DNA of 10,021 bases from the NCBI GenBank assembly GCA_003644325.1, contig QNCA01000025.1, positions 1 through 10,021 on the forward strand, in the 5' to 3' direction. Position numbers and translations under genes: made by a program. The notes under the pieces are model-generated. The model was not told where the DNA came from. It saw only the letters and a program-made list of their open reading frames with translations, and did not search any database. Of the stretch, positions 1 through 6,074 are shown piece after piece (position 1 is the stretch's first letter; each line of letters opens with the position of its first letter). The stretch is from Planctomycetota bacterium. Its GTDB lineage: Bacteria > Planctomycetota > B129-G9.

Positions 1-98
1 CGCCTCGGCCCATTTAGGGCCTCCGCGCTTGAAAGGTCGCAAGTGACAAAGGGATTCCGGGTGGGCTTGACACGCTTTTTCATAGGTGTCACCATTAC

Positions 99-123
99 GG
101 AGCGCAGGCGCTCCGAAGGAGCG
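99..123. repeat. Three-part alternating hairpin element
   Basis: GGAGCG (99-104), CGCTCC (109-114) and GGAGCG (118-123) lie in a row with spacers of 4 and 3 bases. The middle segment can pair perfectly with either neighbour, giving two mutually exclusive 6-bp hairpins. No T-tract follows, so a simple terminator is unlikely. It may be part of a REP-like repeat or only a GC-rich accident. Confidence 0.5.
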
Positions 124-137
124 GCCAGCTCGTAGAT

Positions 138-152
138 GGTGACTGTCACCGT
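138..152 (+). repeat. 15-base palindromic repeat, copy 1
   Basis: GGTGACTGTCACCGT contains the near-perfect palindrome GGTGAC-T-GTCACC. The same 15 bases recur at 1257-1271 in the same orientation, so the two copies bracket the lipoprotein gene. A related shorter palindrome, GGTGTCACC, lies at 85-93. It could be an operator or a REP-type dispersed repeat. The exact repetition is seen directly; the role is inference. Confidence 0.7.
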
Positions 153-182
153 GCCAAGCAGCACCCACTGGTTTGGTTTGTA

Positions 183-211
183 TTGCTTTTTCCGGGAACA
201 ATCACTAATAT
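183..211 (+). promoter_or_regulatory. Candidate sigma70-type promoter for the lipoprotein gene
   Basis: TTGCTT (183-188) is separated by 17 bases from TAATAT (206-211). The matches to consensus are 3 of 6 and 4 of 6 in an A/T-rich patch. Transcription would start near 218, leaving a leader of about 77 bases. The palindrome at 138-150 lies about 30 bases upstream of the -35 element. Confidence 0.35.
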
Positions 212-221
212 TACACAGTTG

Positions 222-230
222 TTATCCACC
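222..230 (+). promoter_or_regulatory. Single DnaA-box-like 9-mer
   Basis: TTATCCACC matches the DnaA box TTATCCACA at 8 of 9 positions. It falls in the predicted leader of the lipoprotein gene. I found no second copy in the window, so this is not an origin by itself. It could be a regulatory DnaA site or chance. Confidence 0.25.
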
Positions 231-294
231 TAACTTTATGGCGAGAAGCAGAAATCTGCTCCTCGCGACTGCTCAAACTCAGGGAGGGACTGTT

Positions 295-1224
295 ATGAAA
301 ACTGCCGGTATAGTAATTGCGCTAATCGCGATGATGCTGTTTGCGTATGGTTGCGGCGAACAAAAAAGCGCCGACTCCGGTAAAGAACCCGCCGGAGACA
401 CCGCCGGGGCGGACGACGCCGCCGAGGCGGCAACGGGTGGCGAAACCGAACCGGAAACGGGCGGCGGCACCGAACCGGCAACGGGCGGCGAAACCGAACC
501 GGAAACGGGCGGCGGCACCGAACCGGCAACAGGTGGCGGCACCGAACCGGCAACAGGCGGCGAAACCGAGGCCGGCGGTGAGGAAACGCCGGATACGGGT
601 GGCGGCGAAGAGAGACCGGATACCGGTGAGGGCACCGAACCCGCTGGTATCGAAACGGTAAAATATGAATTCGAGAAGGGCGGCATGGTATTGACCATTC
701 CAAAGGACTGGAAGGTTTCAATTAAAGAAGACGCCGAAGAAAACCTGCTTACAGCGGACATCAAGCCATCAGACGGATCTCTCGGCTCGATGGAAATGAA
801 TGTCAGCATCCTGGCTACTGGCGAGGCCACGCTTGAACAATTTGTGGCCGAAGTGATAAAGGAACTGAAAAAGGAATATCCCGACCTTAAACCGAAAAAG
901 GATGAACTGACTGTCGGCGCCATGCAAGCCGTTAAAATCAACGGAGAATTCAAAGAAGATGGGGTCAAGTACAAGGGCGCGGCAGTACTGATGGTTAAGG
1001 ACGGCTTTGGCTATATCGTGCTGTACGGCATCCCCATTGAGGATTTCGCCAAATATGAGAAGATTCACAAGACATTATATGAAACATTGGAAATAACGAA
1101 AGCCCCCCAACTGCCCGGCGTGCAGCCGGGAGGCAGAGAAGAAAGGGCCGAAGATGACCGCGGCAATGATAACCGGGGCGAGGAAAACGGAGGCGATGAC
1201 GGCTGGGAAGATGAGGACAACTGA
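295..1224 (+). CDS. Secreted lipoprotein with repeat linker and DcrB/PsbP-like domain
   Basis: Predicted lipoprotein of 309 residues. The start at 295 is chosen because AGGGAGGG (281-288) sits 6 bases upstream and the protein then opens with a signal peptide: Lys2, a hydrophobic stretch at about 4-18, and a lipobox-like FAYGC with Cys20 as the lipidated residue (Tyr at -2 is unusual). Residues 21-47 are acidic and Ala-rich. Residues 48-87 are five exact 8-residue units of GGETEPET or GGGTEPAT type, decaying to about 117, which suggests a flexible linker. Residues 121-270 form a compact domain beginning KYEFEKGGMVLTIPKDWKVS, resembling DcrB/PsbP-like (DUF1795) domains in bacterial lipoproteins. 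The tail (280-309) is very acidic. The family resemblance is by pattern only and the function is unknown. The gene stands alone between two copies of a 15-base palindrome. Confidence 0.8.
   Translation: MKTAGIVIALIAMMLFAYGCGEQKSADSGKEPAGDTAGADDAAEAATGGETEPETGGGTEPATGGETEPETGGGTEPATGGGTEPATGGETEAGGEETPDTGGGEERPDTGEGTEPAGIETVKYEFEKGGMVLTIPKDWKVSIKEDAEENLLTADIKPSDGSLGSMEMNVSILATGEATLEQFVAEVIKELKKEYPDLKPKKDELTVGAMQAVKINGEFKEDGVKYKGAAVLMVKDGFGYIVLYGIPIEDFAKYEKIHKTLYETLEITKAPQLPGVQPGGREERAEDDRGNDNRGEENGGDDGWEDEDN
436..555 (+). repeat. Five tandem 24-base coding repeats
   Basis: Five in-frame 24-base units encode residues 48-87 of the lipoprotein, alternating GGETEPET and GGGTEPAT in the order A-B-A-B-B. 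The first A-B pair and the second are nearly identical in DNA, which suggests recent duplication of a 48-base double unit. Degenerate copies continue to about position 645. Such an array could change copy number by slippage. Confidence 0.85.
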
Positions 1225-1227
1225 TGA

Positions 1228-1311
1228 GCTCAGGTTGACCGACTTTTGCCAACCTCGGTGACTGTCACCGTAAGATCCGGCATTGCCCGGAAAAAGTCAG
1301 TCAACTTGAGC
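1228..1311. repeat. 20-base inverted repeat enclosing palindrome copy 2
   Basis: Positions 1228-1247 pair with 1292-1311 (reverse complement) over 20 bases, with one G-T wobble and one C-A mismatch. The 44-base interior contains the exact second copy of the palindromic repeat at 1257-1271. The left arm begins 4 bases after the stop codon of the lipoprotein gene. A large RNA hairpin could protect or end that transcript, but no T-tract follows. The arrangement also fits a REP/BIME-like element. Confidence 0.7.
1257..1271 (+). repeat. 15-base palindromic repeat, copy 2
   Basis: An exact second copy of GGTGACTGTCACCGT (first at 138-152), in the same orientation. Here it sits in the loop of the 20-base inverted repeat downstream of the lipoprotein gene and upstream of the HEAT-protein promoter. 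Confidence 0.75.
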
Positions 1312-1352
1312 AATGAAGCAACAAGCGGCGCCGTCACCGGGCGCTGGCGGTG

Positions 1353-1393
1353 AAATGAAGCCTGAAGGGGCCTGACCCCTTCAGGTTTCATTT
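1353..1393. repeat. Strong 18-bp stem-loop, REP-like or terminator
   Basis: Positions 1353-1370 pair with 1376-1393 across a 5-base loop (CCTGA). The inner 10 bp, CCTGAAGGGG with CCCCTTCAGG, are perfect. One G-U wobble is followed by 7 more perfect pairs (AAATGAA with TTTCATT). The TTTCATTT side gives a short T-rich end, so forward termination is possible, though the T-tract is poor. The GGGGTCAGGCCCC-like core looks like dispersed REP-type hairpins seen in many environmental bacteria (from memory). A weaker inverted repeat, TCACCG with CGGTGA (1334-1339 and 1348-1353), abuts it. Confidence 0.75.
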
Positions 1394-1403
1394 GCGATTT
1401 TGC

Positions 1404-1432
1404 TTGATGTTTTGTAAAATATAAAATATAAA
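1404..1432 (+). promoter_or_regulatory. Candidate promoter of the HEAT-kinase operon
   Basis: TTGATG (1404-1409), a 17-base spacer and TATAAA (1427-1432) match the sigma70 consensus at 4 of 6 and 5 of 6 positions, inside the most A/T-rich patch nearby. Transcription would start near 1439, about 50 bases before the GTG start. It lies just downstream of the strong stem-loop, which would insulate it from the lipoprotein gene. Confidence 0.5.
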
Positions 1433-1488
1433 TGCGGGCGCAGCGGAGTCGCATCCCCGAAATCGTTTATGCGAGACGGTGAGCCACA

Positions 1489-3429
1489 GTGAAGCGATAC
1501 ATCGCAATGGTCGTGCTCTTGGTGACGGCCGGCGGGCTCGTTACGGAACTGTCGAAACGCCAACGTCGTGAACGGGACGCAGGCGACTTTACGCCTGAAA
1601 TGCAGGCGGAACTCGACAGGCTCTCGGAACTGGCCGGCCACGCAAACCCGGAAAAAAGGCGCGAGGCGATAGAGGGCCTCCAGGCCCTCGGGAGCCTGGA
1701 GGCAATGCCGGTGCTGGTCGAGGCCCTGTCCGACCCGAACAGCGGGGTGCGAATCGCGGCCATCAGGGCGCTGGAGCATCTGGACTATCGAATCGGTGCG
1801 GCAGGCTGCAGGAACCTGCTACGGCTGGCGCGCGACAGCAACCCCGAAGTCCGCTCGCACGCAGAGCGCGCACTGCCGAAACTGTGCGAATGGCGCGCCG
1901 CGCCTTTAATACTCGCCGAGGCGCAGCGCCCGGACTGCGAGAACATATCTTTCCTTTTCTCACTTCTGGAATACTGCACCGGCCACACAATTCCGGCACA
2001 ACAGGAATCAGGGAGCATCGCTCAGGATGCCTCACCGGCCGAAACCCGGCAGGCGGATAAGGCATATATGCTGACGACCTGGCGCGACTGGTTTGAACAC
2101 TACAAAGATAAGATGCCGGTGGACTGGCTAATCGACGACCTCGGGGCGCCCTCTGCGCAGAACCGCGCCAGGGCCGCGGACTTGCTGGGGAAAATCGGCG
2201 ACCCGAAGGCCAAACGACACCTGATTGACGCACTTGATGATAAAGATGAAAACGTGCGCCGTAAGGCCCTGGGCGCGCTGGTGAAACTGAAGGCGGTCGA
2301 GGCGGCGCCGCGGATATCGGCGCTGTATCTCAACGCGAAAGGCGATGCCGCACGGGAGTGCGAGAAAGCACTGAAACAACTTGTGCGACCGGAACACATA
2401 GACGCGCTGGTCTCCGGTCTGGCACAGGCGGACAAGAAAAAACAGGGGGCATACTCTCGCCTTCTCGAGATTGCGTCAGGTCACAGGGCGCCTGACGGGG
2501 AAGATGTGATTTCACACTGGACGGAATATGCGGCACGTGTGAAGGGGCTGTCGGCGTTGCAGATATACGCGCCGGGCATGAAGGACAAAGACCCGCGCAA
2601 CCGTTTCGAGGCGGCCGGAAGAATGAAGGCGTTTGGCCGAAAGGCGATCGATTACCTGCTGGCGGCGCTCGACGACGAGTCGCAGGCAGTCCGCGGCAAG
2701 GCGGCAACAACGCTAAGGGCGGTGACCTTCCACTACGAGGGATATAAGCCGGGAGGACCGCCCGACGACAGGCGCAAGGCGGCGGCGAGGTGGCGCTCGT
2801 GGTGGGAATCAAAGAAAGACGAGGAGACGGTGAAACGCCTGACGGCCCAGTTGGAGGACCGGAGGGACGCGCGCAACCGCGTGGAGGCGGCGATAGGCCT
2901 GAAGGAAATCGATGCATGGAGAGGCGTACCGTGCTTAATCAAGGCCCTGTCGGAAGACAGCGAGGGCCTGCGGTACTACGCCGCGCGCGCGCTCAGAAGC
3001 ATTACGAAGCAGTCTTTCGGCTTTGTTTCGAACGCCCCACCGGACGAACGCAACAGCGCCATAGAAAAGTGGCGGTCGTGGTGGGCCGGCGCGGGCGAAA
3101 TGGATAAAGAAAGGGCGTTGATTGCGACGATAAGAAGTATCGCGGCAGGCAGGGCCGCCAAAATCCGTGCGATTCGTGCCCTTGCGGAGATGCGTTCGGA
3201 AAAGGCGGTCGTTGCGCTTGCAAATCTGCTCGATGACGATTCCTTCGTCGTTTCTTCGGCCGCGAAGGAAGCGCTGGAAAAGATTACAAAGAAATCGTTC
3301 TTTTACTCCCCGCGAGAGAAGGACTCGGGCGGCGCTTCCTCAAGCGCCCAATGGTTGCAATACCTGGAGTCTCTAAGAAAGGATAAGGGAAATGAGCGAC
3401 GACAAGTTCAAGGTACTGGTGGCAGATGA
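1489..3429 (+). CDS. Membrane-anchored HEAT-repeat protein with WxxWW modules
   Basis: Protein of 646 residues with a GTG start; GGTGAG (1478-1483) lies 5 bases upstream. ATG at 1507 is an alternative start. Residues 2-20 are Lys-Arg then hydrophobic with no clear cleavage site, so a signal anchor is likely, with the rest outside the cytoplasmic membrane. The body is PBS-lyase/HEAT-type helical repeats, for example residues 53-98, 222-268, 367-411, 460-505 and 557-600. After several repeats comes a recurring module with consensus A-L-x-x-I-T-x-x-x-F-G-F-(x)n-W-R-x-W-W. Its Trp residues are W198/W201, W344, W435/W438/W439, W528/W531/W532 and W622, with the best copies at about 411-440 and 505-533. 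Similar modules occur in planctomycete-type HEAT proteins (from memory). No catalytic motif is visible, so it is probably a binding or scaffold protein. Its last 38 bases overlap the kinase gene. Confidence 0.8.
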   Translation: MKRYIAMVVLLVTAGGLVTELSKRQRRERDAGDFTPEMQAELDRLSELAGHANPEKRREAIEGLQALGSLEAMPVLVEALSDPNSGVRIAAIRALEHLDYRIGAAGCRNLLRLARDSNPEVRSHAERALPKLCEWRAAPLILAEAQRPDCENISFLFSLLEYCTGHTIPAQQESGSIAQDASPAETRQADKAYMLTTWRDWFEHYKDKMPVDWLIDDLGAPSAQNRARAADLLGKIGDPKAKRHLIDALDDKDENVRRKALGALVKLKAVEAAPRISALYLNAKGDAARECEKALKQLVRPEHIDALVSGLAQADKKKQGAYSRLLEIASGHRAPDGEDVISHWTEYAARVKGLSALQIYAPGMKDKDPRNRFEAAGRMKAFGRKAIDYLLAALDDESQAVRGKAATTLRAVTFHYEGYKPGGPPDDRRKAAARWRSWWESKKDEETVKRLTAQLEDRRDARNRVEAAIGLKEIDAWRGVPCLIKALSEDSEGLRYYAARALRSITKQSFGFVSNAPPDERNSAIEKWRSWWAGAGEMDKERALIATIRSIAAGRAAKIRAIRALAEMRSEKAVVALANLLDDDSFVVSSAAKEALEKITKKSFFYSPREKDSGGASSSAQWLQYLESLRKDKGNERRQVQGTGGR

Positions 3430-4495
3430 CGAGCCTACCATCAGGGAACTGATGCAACTGCTGCTTGAAGGCGACGGCCACACCGTCAGGACCGCCAACG
3501 ACGGCGTTGCCGCGCTGGATGCGCTCAAGGAAGAGCTTTTCGATTTCCTCCTCTCCGACGTAAAGATGCCGCAGGTGGACGGGCTGGAGTTGCTCCGTCG
3601 CGCAAAGGCCCTGGACCCGGACCTGATCGTAATCTTGATGACCGGGTTCGGAACGATCGAGACGGCAGTGGAGGCCATCAAGCGCGGCGCGGCGGACTTT
3701 CTTACCAAGCCCATACGCAACGTGGAGCAAATCCCCCTGATTTTCCGCAAGGCCAGGCAGTTTCAATCGCTGCAAAACGAAGTCAAGGCCTTGCGCGAGT
3801 TGAACCGCCTTCAAGACGAATTCCTTGCACTTTTGTCCCACGAACTCCGTACGCCGGTGACGAATATCCAGGGCTGCCTGGAGGCCATGCGGGACATCTT
3901 CCATGACGAAATATCCGACGATGTCAGGGAACTGCTCGCGACCGCGATTCAAGGCACGACATCCCTGACGCGCATAATCGAAAACCTGCTGCTCCTGGCC
4001 GACCTTCAGAATGACCGCGTAGTTCTGGACAAGCAACGGGCGGACCTCGCTCAATTGCTCGATGACGTGTCCAGGGAAATAATACAAAGCAACAAGGGCA
4101 AGGTAAAGTGGTCACTGGAAGAAGACGGCGGAAGCGTTGCCGCGAACGTGGACTGCAAACTGCTCTCCCGCGCAATCGGCAATGTTCTTGAGAACGCAGT
4201 GAAGTTTAACACGGACAGGGAAGGCCTGTGCGTAACGGGCCGGGTCTCGCGCGAGGACGACATCGCCCGCATCAGCATTTCCAATAACGGCAGGCCGATT
4301 GCAGAAGAAAATGTAGATAGAATCTTTCGTCGCTTCAAGCAAGCCGAGCACTACATGACGCGGTCCTGCGACGGCATGGGGCTGGGACTGCCCATCGCAA
4401 GAACCATCGTCGAAAAGCATGGCGGGGAAATCAAGGTCTCGAGCGGCGAGGAGGACGGGGTAACGTTCGAGATCGACCTGCCCGCAGTGAAATAG
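3392..4495 (+). CDS. Receiver-histidine kinase hybrid (REC-HisKA-HATPase)
   Basis: Cytoplasmic signalling protein of 367 residues with no membrane segment. Residues 6-120 are a response-regulator receiver with the acidic pair Asp12/Asp13, phosphoacceptor Asp56, Thr84 and Lys106. A helical linker (about 120-142) leads to a HisKA domain with H-box SHELRTP, phosphorylated His150. The HATPase domain (about 217-365) has an N-box with Asn264/Asn268 and a G2 box GMGLGLPIAR (328-337). The G1 box reads SNNGRPI, with Asn298 for the usual Asp and Pro302 for the second Gly, a variant tolerated in some kinases. AAAGGA (3378-3383) lies 8 bases before the ATG. The gene starts inside the end of the HEAT-protein gene in another frame, so translation is probably coupled. 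With REC first and no sensor, the input likely arrives by phosphotransfer or from a partner protein. No output regulator is present in the window. Confidence 0.92.
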   Translation: MSDDKFKVLVADDEPTIRELMQLLLEGDGHTVRTANDGVAALDALKEELFDFLLSDVKMPQVDGLELLRRAKALDPDLIVILMTGFGTIETAVEAIKRGAADFLTKPIRNVEQIPLIFRKARQFQSLQNEVKALRELNRLQDEFLALLSHELRTPVTNIQGCLEAMRDIFHDEISDDVRELLATAIQGTTSLTRIIENLLLLADLQNDRVVLDKQRADLAQLLDDVSREIIQSNKGKVKWSLEEDGGSVAANVDCKLLSRAIGNVLENAVKFNTDREGLCVTGRVSREDDIARISISNNGRPIAEENVDRIFRRFKQAEHYMTRSCDGMGLGLPIARTIVEKHGGEIKVSSGEEDGVTFEIDLPAVK

Positions 4496-4794
4496 AACCC
4501 GGCACGGGGCACACGCATCGTTCCTCCGCGCGTTTCGCTCTATCACCGGCCCTCGCCCCCTCGCCGTCCGCAAACATCCCAGGGGCACACCGCCTGGAAC
4601 TTTGTCTTGCGCTTTTTTGCCAAAGAAGATAAAACATTCCCGGTAATTGTCGTTTTCAAATCTCATATCTCTTCCATGCGACAGGGCACGCGCAACGGCT
4701 TGCGGCGTTGTCCGGCCAAGTAGCCGCTAATTGGTCCCGCTCTTCCGAAATTCGCCGTAACCGCATCCCTCAACTTCTCAAGGGAGGAATCGCA
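4496..4794. other. Intergenic region before the YeeE/YedE pair
   Basis: About 300 bases with no convincing gene; forward and reverse frames give only compositional open frames. A weak promoter candidate is TTGCGC (4607-4612), 17 bases, TAAAAC (4630-4635), matching 3 of 6 and 4 of 6. It lies in a short A/T-rich patch at 4611-4675 and would give a leader of about 150 bases. The end holds the Shine-Dalgarno AGGGAGGA for the next gene. I see no riboswitch I can name and no clear terminator after the kinase. Confidence 0.45.
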
Positions 4795-5343
4795 ATGAAC
4801 TGGCTTACCGCGAAACGCTGGTCGCCGTATCAGGTCGGACTGCTTATCGGAGTGCTATGCTGGGTAGCGTTCTACATAAGCGACCGGCCACTCGCCGCCA
4901 GCGCCGCCTTTGCCAAGTCCGCGGCCATGATTGAAAAGGCGGCGGCGCCCGAACACTATGCGGAAAACAAGTACTTTCACAGCCAAGAAAAATACGCGCC
5001 CGTTCCCGACTGGCAATGGATGCTGGTCGTCGGGATATTCGCCGGCGCGCTGTTTTCCGGCCTCATTTCCCGAGACATCAAGCCGGAGATAGTGCCCGAG
5101 GTATGGCGCAGCGGCATCGGCCGGAGCGCGGCGCTGCGGCTGCTCTGGGCATTCATCGGCGGGGTGGCGCTCATGTTCGGCGCGAGAATGGCGGGCGGCT
5201 GCGCATCCGGCCACGGCATCAGCGGCGGGCTGCAACTGTCCGTCGGCTCCTGGACGTTCCTGGGGGTCTCCTTCCTGACCGGCACCGTTACGGCCTGCCT
5301 GGTTTACAGGACACGAAGAAGCAAGACGCCGGCTCAACAATAG
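4795..5343 (+). CDS. YeeE/YedE family sulfur-transport protein, half 1 (PmpA-like)
   Basis: Inner-membrane protein of 182 residues. The start at 4795 is set by AGGGAGGA about 7 bases upstream; the open frame reaches back to 4708 without a ribosome site. Predicted membrane segments lie at about 12-28, 75-93, 112-132 and 150-171. The diagnostic motif is GARMAGGCASGHGISGG (129-145), whose Cys136 matches the conserved cysteine of the YeeE/YedE (DUF395) family. In the thiosulfate importer TsuA, such cysteines line the path of the sulfur substrate. The protein is half the length of TsuA, and the other half is encoded by the next gene, an arrangement known from PmpA/PmpB pairs. The substrate (thiosulfate or another reduced sulfur species) is inferred. 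No TusA/YeeD-like sulfur carrier or rhodanese lies in the window. Confidence 0.85.
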   Translation: MNWLTAKRWSPYQVGLLIGVLCWVAFYISDRPLAASAAFAKSAAMIEKAAAPEHYAENKYFHSQEKYAPVPDWQWMLVVGIFAGALFSGLISRDIKPEIVPEVWRSGIGRSAALRLLWAFIGGVALMFGARMAGGCASGHGISGGLQLSVGSWTFLGVSFLTGTVTACLVYRTRRSKTPAQQ

Positions 5344-5410
5344 CGCGGCGCCCTATAACCCGTGGTTCCATCTACGGGCCGGATAACTCGAAAAGATACG
5401 GGAGGCTGAC

Positions 5411-5980
5411 ATGGCCACAATTACATCTCTCCTTGAAGGACATCAACTCATAGCCGGTCTGTGCATCGGCTTTGTCTTCGGTATGCTCTTGCACAAGGGC
5501 GGGATTACCAAATTTGACGTTGTTGTGAACCAGTTTCGACTGCGCGACTTTACCGTGCTGAAGGTCATGCTCACTGCCATCCTGGTAGGGGGCGTGGGGA
5601 TTTATGCGCTGAAGGCCGGCGGGGCCGTGCAGTTGCACTTGAAGCCTACAGTCTTCGGGCCAATCCTTATCGGCGGCGCGATATCCGGCATCGGCATGGC
5701 GCTCCTGGGATACTGCCCGGCTGCCGGCGTGGGCTCCGTAGCAGGAGGCAGCGTTCACGGCCTCGTCGGAGTCGCCGGCATGCTGGTGGGTGCGGGAGCC
5801 TACGCCGAGGCATACCCCTACTTCAAAGAATGGAAACTATTGGAATGGCTGGGCAAGGGGGAAATGACCTTCCCGGAACTGCTGGGCATAAACACATGGC
5901 TGCTGTGGATTCTCGTAGGCGGCGGCACGGTCTTCCTGTTCCTGCTCCTCGAGATTGTCGCTCCGGCAAAAAGACAATAA
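5411..5980 (+). CDS. YeeE/YedE family sulfur-transport protein, half 2 (PmpB-like)
   Basis: Inner-membrane protein of 189 residues, 67 bases after half 1 and preceded by GGAGG (5401-5405) 5 bases before the ATG. Predicted membrane segments lie at about 12-28, 47-67, 80-100, 112-132 and 160-182. The family motif is GMALLGYCPAAGVGSVAGGS (95-114), with Cys102 as the conserved cysteine, followed by a Gly-rich helix (HGLVGVAGMLVGAGA). The N-terminal GLCIGFVFGMLLHKGGI is also typical of YeeE halves. Together with half 1 it should form one pseudo-symmetric channel-like transporter, probably from one transcript. The pairing is inferred from adjacency and known split homologues. Confidence 0.87.
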   Translation: MATITSLLEGHQLIAGLCIGFVFGMLLHKGGITKFDVVVNQFRLRDFTVLKVMLTAILVGGVGIYALKAGGAVQLHLKPTVFGPILIGGAISGIGMALLGYCPAAGVGSVAGGSVHGLVGVAGMLVGAGAYAEAYPYFKEWKLLEWLGKGEMTFPELLGINTWLLWILVGGGTVFLFLLLEIVAPAKRQ

Positions 5981-6041
5981 TCTCCACACCGTTCGCAAGG
6001 ATTTCGCCGCCCGCGCGCATGACGTCAACACGCAAAGCCCT

Positions 6042-6060
6042 GCCGACCAAGCGAGTCGGC
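6042..6060 (+). terminator. Possible weak terminator hairpin after the YeeE/YedE pair
   Basis: GCCGAC (6042-6047) and GTCGGC (6055-6060) form a perfect 6-bp stem with a 7-base loop, followed by TTATCGTATT. It lies in the 94-base gap between the convergent YeeE/YedE and parB genes. The stem is short and the T-tract interrupted, so efficiency is doubtful. Confidence 0.35.
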
Positions 6061-6074
6061 TTATCGTATTGGCA

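Larger units (their letters stand above)
1..294. other. Non-coding leader region rich in small inverted repeats
   Basis: I recognise no gene here. Forward frame 1 is open from the left edge to a TAG at 133-135 (44 codons), so the tail of an upstream gene is possible, but the peptide resembles nothing I know. The stretch contains several short perfect inverted repeats: GGCCC at 7-11 with GGGCC at 17-21, TGACAC at 68-73 with GTGTCA at 86-91, the trio at 99-123, and the palindrome at 138-150. A candidate promoter (183-211), a DnaA-box-like 9-mer (222-230) and a strong Shine-Dalgarno (AGGGAGGG at 281-288) serve the lipoprotein gene downstream. Confidence 0.6.

Noticed and set aside
67..99. TTGACA at 67-72 as a promoter -35
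   Set aside because: The perfect hexamer has no acceptable -10 at 16-18 bases, and it forms part of the TGACAC/GTGTCA inverted repeat.
136..294. N-terminal extension of the lipoprotein from ATG at 136
   Set aside because: The extension is encoded by the palindromic repeat and promoter region, has no ribosome site, and would bury the signal peptide; 295 has a strong Shine-Dalgarno.
279..974. Long reverse-strand open frame across the lipoprotein gene (Pro/Ser/Val-rich)
   Set aside because: It is the complement of the 24-base repeat array; composition is repetitive and the forward frame has signal peptide, domain and ribosome site.
3284..4087. Reverse open frame of 267 codons across the kinase gene
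   Set aside because: Antisense to clear REC and HisKA motifs; no recognisable domain and no ribosome site.
4708..4794. Longer start for the first YeeE/YedE protein at 4708
   Set aside because: The start there would be TTG without a ribosome site and would add a polar, Arg-rich extension; AGGGAGGA precedes 4795.
5016..5453. Forward open frame of 145 codons across the YeeE/YedE genes
   Set aside because: Arg/His-rich frame-shifted shadow spanning two real genes and their gap.
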